Assembly: GCF_900106745.1 (NCBI RefSeq)
Contig: NZ_FNNV01000006.1
Coordinates: 1-64,000, forward strand
Reading direction: 5' to 3'
From: Paenibacillus sp. CF384
GTDB taxonomy: Bacteria; Bacillota; Bacilli; Paenibacillales; Paenibacillaceae
DNA: 64,000 bases
The notes under the pieces are model-generated. The model made no database searches and was not told the origin of the DNA. It was given only the letters and a program-made list of their open reading frames with translations. The translations under genes were made by a program, and so were the position numbers. Shown here one piece after another: positions 60,603 to 64,000 of the stretch. The number at the start of each line of letters is the position of its first letter. Position 1 is the first letter of the stretch.

Positions 60603-61505
60603 TTATGCTAGTGCTCGTTCGATGACCGCCATCCGAATCGGTACGCCATTGGCCATTTGCGGGAAAATGCGGGATTGCGGATGTTCGACCAGTGCGTCGT
60701 CGATTTCAACGTCGCGATTGATTGGTGCAGGGTGCATGATGATGGCGTGCGGCGCTAATGTCGCCGCTCGTTCTTCCGTCAATCCGAATTGCTCGCGGTA
60801 GGATTCTGCTGAGCTTAGTATGCCGCTCTCGTGGCGTTCGAGCTGCACGCGCAGCATCATGACGACATCGGAGCGAAGCGCTTCTTCTATCGAAACATAC
60901 GGGGCATCAAGCTCGGCTGCCTTCATCGTATCGGGAGCGCAGAAGCGGACATTGACGCCAAACTTCTGCAAAGCGTACAAATTGGAGCGTGCAACCCGGC
61001 TGTGCTGAATATCTCCGATGATCGATACCGTCAACCCTTTCAACTCGCCGAATTGTTTGCGCATCGTATATAGGTCGAGCAGCGCCTGTGTCGGATGCTC
61101 GTTGTTTCCATCGCCTGCGTTGATCAGAGGCACTTTAATCTTCTGTGCGAGTTCGGCCAGAACGCCGATTGGCTTAAGGCGGATGACGCCTGCGTCGATT
61201 CCCATGGATTCAAGCGTGCGTACCGTATCGTAAATCGATTCGCCCTTCTGAACGCTCGAGACCGCGGCGGAGAAGTTCAGCACTTCCGTACCGAGTCGTT
61301 TCTCGGCAACCTCGAAGGAGAATCTCGTTCTGGTGCTGTTCTCAAAAAACATATTGGCGACAAACTTGCCTTGCTGAACCGGTTCGACTTTCGTGGAGCT
61401 TGCCTCCCAATAAGCGGCGCGGTCCAAGATGGAGCTGATTTCTTCTTTACTCAGTTCTTTAAGTCCCAGCAAGCTTCTCTGCTTGACTAATGTTGCGGTT
61501 GTCAT
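60603..61505 (-). CDS. pyrB: Aspartate carbamoyltransferase catalytic subunit
   Basis: Encodes 300 residues. Carbamoyl-phosphate motif 'FFENSTRTRFSFE', then 'HPTQALLDLYTM' and 'GDIQHSRVARSN'. It condenses carbamoyl phosphate and aspartate, the committed step. No pyrI regulatory subunit is present, as usual for Bacillales, where control is by PyrR attenuation. Confidence 0.97.
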   Translation of the reverse strand: MTTATLVKQRSLLGLKELSKEEISSILDRAAYWEASSTKVEPVQQGKFVANMFFENSTRTRFSFEVAEKRLGTEVLNFSAAVSSVQKGESIYDTVRTLESMGIDAGVIRLKPIGVLAELAQKIKVPLINAGDGNNEHPTQALLDLYTMRKQFGELKGLTVSIIGDIQHSRVARSNLYALQKFGVNVRFCAPDTMKAAELDAPYVSIEEALRSDVVMMLRVQLERHESGILSSAESYREQFGLTEERAATLAPHAIIMHPAPINRDVEIDDALVEHPQSRIFPQMANGVPIRMAVIERALA

Positions 61506-61522
61506 GATTAAAGCCTACCCCC

Positions 61523-62135
<613 letters not shown>

Positions 62136-62150
62136 CACGTTCATTAGACT

Positions 62151-62226
62151 CGCATCTAAGCAGCTGTTAGACAAGCTGCACTTGCGCACACAGCGCAAGT
62201 GGGAAGTTGTCCTGCTATAAGATGCG
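62151..62226 (-). promoter_or_regulatory. Long hairpin inside the pyr leader
   Basis: CGCATCT / AGATGCG close a 76-nt element that contains AGCAG/CTGCT, GACAA/TTGTC and the 9-bp stem CACTTGCGC / GCGCAAGTG. It lies between the PyrR-binding loop and the terminator and would bring the two antiterminator arms together. Confidence 0.6.
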
Positions 62227-62251
62227 AATAAACGATTCACGTTACCTTGCC

Positions 62252-62265
62252 AGCCTCTCTGGACT
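62252..62265 (-). promoter_or_regulatory. PyrR-binding loop (anti-antiterminator)
   Basis: AGTCCAGAGAGGCT on the minus strand matches the PyrR recognition sequence ARUCCNGNGAGGYU at every defined position, flanked by short complementary arms. Confidence 0.93.
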
Positions 62266-62296
62266 GAGTTAAAGGTACATATTGTTTATCAGAAGA

Positions 62297-62325
62297 ATTA
62301 TCCCACGTTCGACAAAAGCTGTCAA
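62297..62325 (-). promoter_or_regulatory. Sigma-A promoter of the pyr operon
   Basis: On the minus strand TTGACA (62325-62320), 17 bases, GATAAT (62302-62297), about 30 bases before the PyrR-binding loop. Confidence 0.88.
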
Positions 62326-62383
62326 GGTTCTTTTGCACGGGTGGCGGATTTATATTCAATACTATGTATATTGCTCCATAAAG

Positions 62384-62423
62384 AAAAAACTTACGCCCCG
62401 TCCGAAGACGCTGCGTAAGTTTT
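62384..62423 (-). terminator. Intrinsic terminator of dapL
   Basis: Stem AAAACTTACGC / GCGTAAGTTTT with a 16-nt loop that can pair further, T-run on the minus strand; 7 bases past the dapL stop. Confidence 0.82.
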
Positions 62424-62429
62424 CTTCTA

Positions 62430-63665
62430 CTATAGGCTAAGCTTTGTAATCCGCTCTACGGCTTTCTCCGTATTCTCGCGGCTGCCAAACGCTGTCAGGC
62501 GGAAGTAGCCTTGACCGCTTTGACCGAAGCCGACGCCCGGCGTACCCACGATATTCGCTTCAGACAGAAGCTTATCGAAGAATGCCCATGAGTCAAGACC
62601 GTTAGGAGTCTTAAGCCAGATGTAAGGCGCGTTAACGCCGCCGAACACTTCAAGACCAAGCGACGCAAGACCTTCACGGATAATGCCCGCATTCGTCATA
62701 TAGTAGTCAATGATCGCTCCGATTTGTTCTTTGCCTTCCGGCGTATAGATCGCAGCAGCACCGCGCTGTGTCACATAGGAAACGCCATTGAACTTCGTTG
62801 TATGGCGGCGATTCCACAGATCATTAACGAGCATTACGTTACCGTCTGCGTCCTTGGCTTTCAGCTCGCGCGGAACAACGGTGTAAGCACAACGAACGCC
62901 TGTGAAGCCGGCGGTCTTCGAGAAGCTGCGGAATTCGATGGCTACTTCTTTGGCGCCTTCAATTTCATAGATGCTGCGTGGAACATCTGCTTCTTGAATG
63001 AATGCCTCGTAAGCCGAATCGTACAAGATGATGCAGTCGTTCGCTTTGGCGAAGTCAACCCAGCGCTTCAGCTCTTCCTTCGACAGCGTCATACCTGTCG
63101 GGTTATTCGGGTAGCACAAGTAGATCAGATCCACTTTGCGCTCCGGCAGGCTTGGCGTGAAGTTGTTCGACGCGTCGCATTTCAGATAGACGATGTTCTC
63201 GTATTGGTTCGTTTCTTTGTTGAACTTGCCGGAACGGCCAGCCATAACGTTCGTGTCCACGTATACAGGGTATACCGGATCTTGAACCGCGATAACCGCA
63301 TCTTGGCTGAAAATTTCTTGAATGTTGCCCACGTCGCATTTGGAACCGTCGCTGACGAATACTTCATTCGTCGCAATGTCGATACCGCGCGCTTTATAGT
63401 CATTGTTAATGATGTCATTGATCAGGAAGTCATAACCTTGTTCCGGACCATAGCCGCGGAATGAACCCGGATTCGCCAGCTCATCAACAGCAGCGTGCAT
63501 CGCTTTCGTTACCGCATCCGGCAGACCACGTGTTACGTCGCCGATACCGAGGCTGATAATTTGAGCATTCGGATTGTTTTGAATAAACGTAGTACGGCGC
63601 TTTGCAATTTCAGAGAACAGGTAGCTCCCTTGCAGCTGCGTATAGTTGTGATTGATTTGAGTCAT
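62430..63665 (-). CDS. dapL: LL-diaminopimelate aminotransferase
   Basis: Encodes 411 residues, the standard length, from the ATG at 63665, nine bases after AAGGTGAG. PLP-binding lysine in '[14 protein letters not shown]', then '[25 protein letters not shown]' and the N-terminal '[10 protein letters not shown]'. It converts tetrahydrodipicolinate directly to LL-diaminopimelate for lysine and peptidoglycan synthesis. The DapL route in place of acetylated intermediates is found in part of the Firmicutes, including Paenibacillus-type organisms to my knowledge. Monocistronic. No lysine riboswitch is seen in the 110 bases upstream. Confidence 0.95.
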   Translation of the reverse strand: MTQINHNYTQLQGSYLFSEIAKRRTTFIQNNPNAQIISLGIGDVTRGLPDAVTKAMHAAVDELANPGSFRGYGPEQGYDFLINDIINNDYKARGIDIATNEVFVSDGSKCDVGNIQEIFSQDAVIAVQDPVYPVYVDTNVMAGRSGKFNKETNQYENIVYLKCDASNNFTPSLPERKVDLIYLCYPNNPTGMTLSKEELKRWVDFAKANDCIILYDSAYEAFIQEADVPRSIYEIEGAKEVAIEFRSFSKTAGFTGVRCAYTVVPRELKAKDADGNVMLVNDLWNRRHTTKFNGVSYVTQRGAAAIYTPEGKEQIGAIIDYYMTNAGIIREGLASLGLEVFGGVNAPYIWLKTPNGLDSWAFFDKLLSEANIVGTPGVGFGQSGQGYFRLTAFGSRENTEKAVERITKLSL

Positions 63666-63776
63666 TTGATCCATCTCACCTTTCGTTGTCACTGCTTACA
63701 GTTTGATATCATCATAGCGTAACGTAAGCCTTGAACCACATAAAGAAAATAGTGAAAAGTTTGTACTATTACACAA

Positions 63777-64000
63777 CTACCGTTGACGCAGGATCATCAG
63801 CTCATGTTCCATGTCAGGTGGAATCGGCGCAGAAAACTCCATGTATTCCCCTGTGCGAGGATGATCGAAACCGAGAACAGCCGCATGCAGCGCTTGTCCT
63901 TTAAGACCAATTGTCTTATTGCGGCCGTAAATTGGATCGCCTGCAAGCGGGTGCCCGATGTATTTCATATGCACGCGAATCTGGTGTGTCCGTCCTGTCT
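63777..64000 (-). CDS. RluA-family pseudouridine synthase, C-terminal part
   Basis: The last 74 codons of a gene that continues beyond the window end. The sequence '[23 protein letters not shown]' and '[17 protein letters not shown]' is the conserved end of RluA/RluD-type synthases, which make pseudouridine in 23S rRNA or tRNA. The catalytic Asp region lies outside the window, so the member (RluD, RluC or YlyB-like) cannot be decided. Confidence 0.88.
   Translation of the reverse strand, partial: TGRTHQIRVHMKYIGHPLAGDPIYGRNKTIGLKGQALHAAVLGFDHPRTGEYMEFSAPIPPDMEHELMILRQR

Overview
The window looks like a chromosomal segment of a spore-forming, low-to-mid-GC Firmicute, most likely a member of the Paenibacillaceae (Paenibacillus or Cohnella type). 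The grounds are strong Shine-Dalgarno sites (GGAGG), YesM/YesN-type two-component systems beside sugar ABC importers, large modular secreted glycan-binding proteins, an LL-diaminopimelate aminotransferase, a PyrR-attenuated pyr operon, and tRNA genes with encoded CCA. No phage, insertion sequence, CRISPR array or rRNA operon was seen.

Layout. 0.1-6.4 kb: a beta-propeller protein and two tandem paralogous DUF4832/FnIII/CBM proteins; the upstream paralogue has an in-frame stop inside its signal-peptide codons. 6.5-7.4 kb: two small unknown genes. 7.4-15.2 kb (minus strand): a two-component system, then an operon with a cell-wall amidase, two sugar-type ABC permeases, an HlyD-type adaptor and a solute-binding lipoprotein. 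15.3-16.6 kb (plus strand): a yjfB-like motility gene, a low-complexity Ser-Asn-Gly-Arg repeat protein with a mother-cell-like promoter, and a small unknown gene. 16.6-26.7 kb: an AraC regulator, a YicI-type alpha-xylosidase, a sugar ABC importer and its YesMN-like two-component system, which together read as a xyloglucan-oligosaccharide uptake and degradation locus. 26.8-32.4 kb: an L,D-transpeptidase, an SLH/PrcB-like secreted protein, a radical SAM plus uracil-DNA glycosylase pair, a candidate structured RNA, a membrane protein, an XRE regulator and a Nudix hydrolase. 32.5-39.1 kb: one 2208-residue secreted protein with three tandem LamG modules and a beta-helix.

39.5-40.5 kb: three tRNAs flanked by two small genes. 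40.5-47.7 kb: an operon with two ATPases (one ending in an AbrB-like domain), an HlyD adaptor, an FtsX-type permease and a solute-binding lipoprotein. 47.9-52.8 kb: two ABC-2 exporters, the second preceded by an attenuator-like leader. 53.0-62.3 kb: the pyrR-B-C-carA-carB-pyrF-pyrE operon with a complete PyrR leader. 62.4-64.0 kb: dapL and the end of an RluA-family pseudouridine synthase.

Most notable: (i) an unassigned RNA of about 231 nt (30119-30349) with a closing stem and terminator; (ii) two separate loci that pair an HlyD-type adaptor with a sugar-type binding lipoprotein; (iii) an AbrB-like domain fused to an ABC ATPase; (iv) a nonsense codon in the secretion signal of one DUF4832 paralogue; (v) a leader hairpin with an overlapping short ORF before an ABC-2 exporter. 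All functional statements rest on reading the sequence and on family knowledge; no database search was run.
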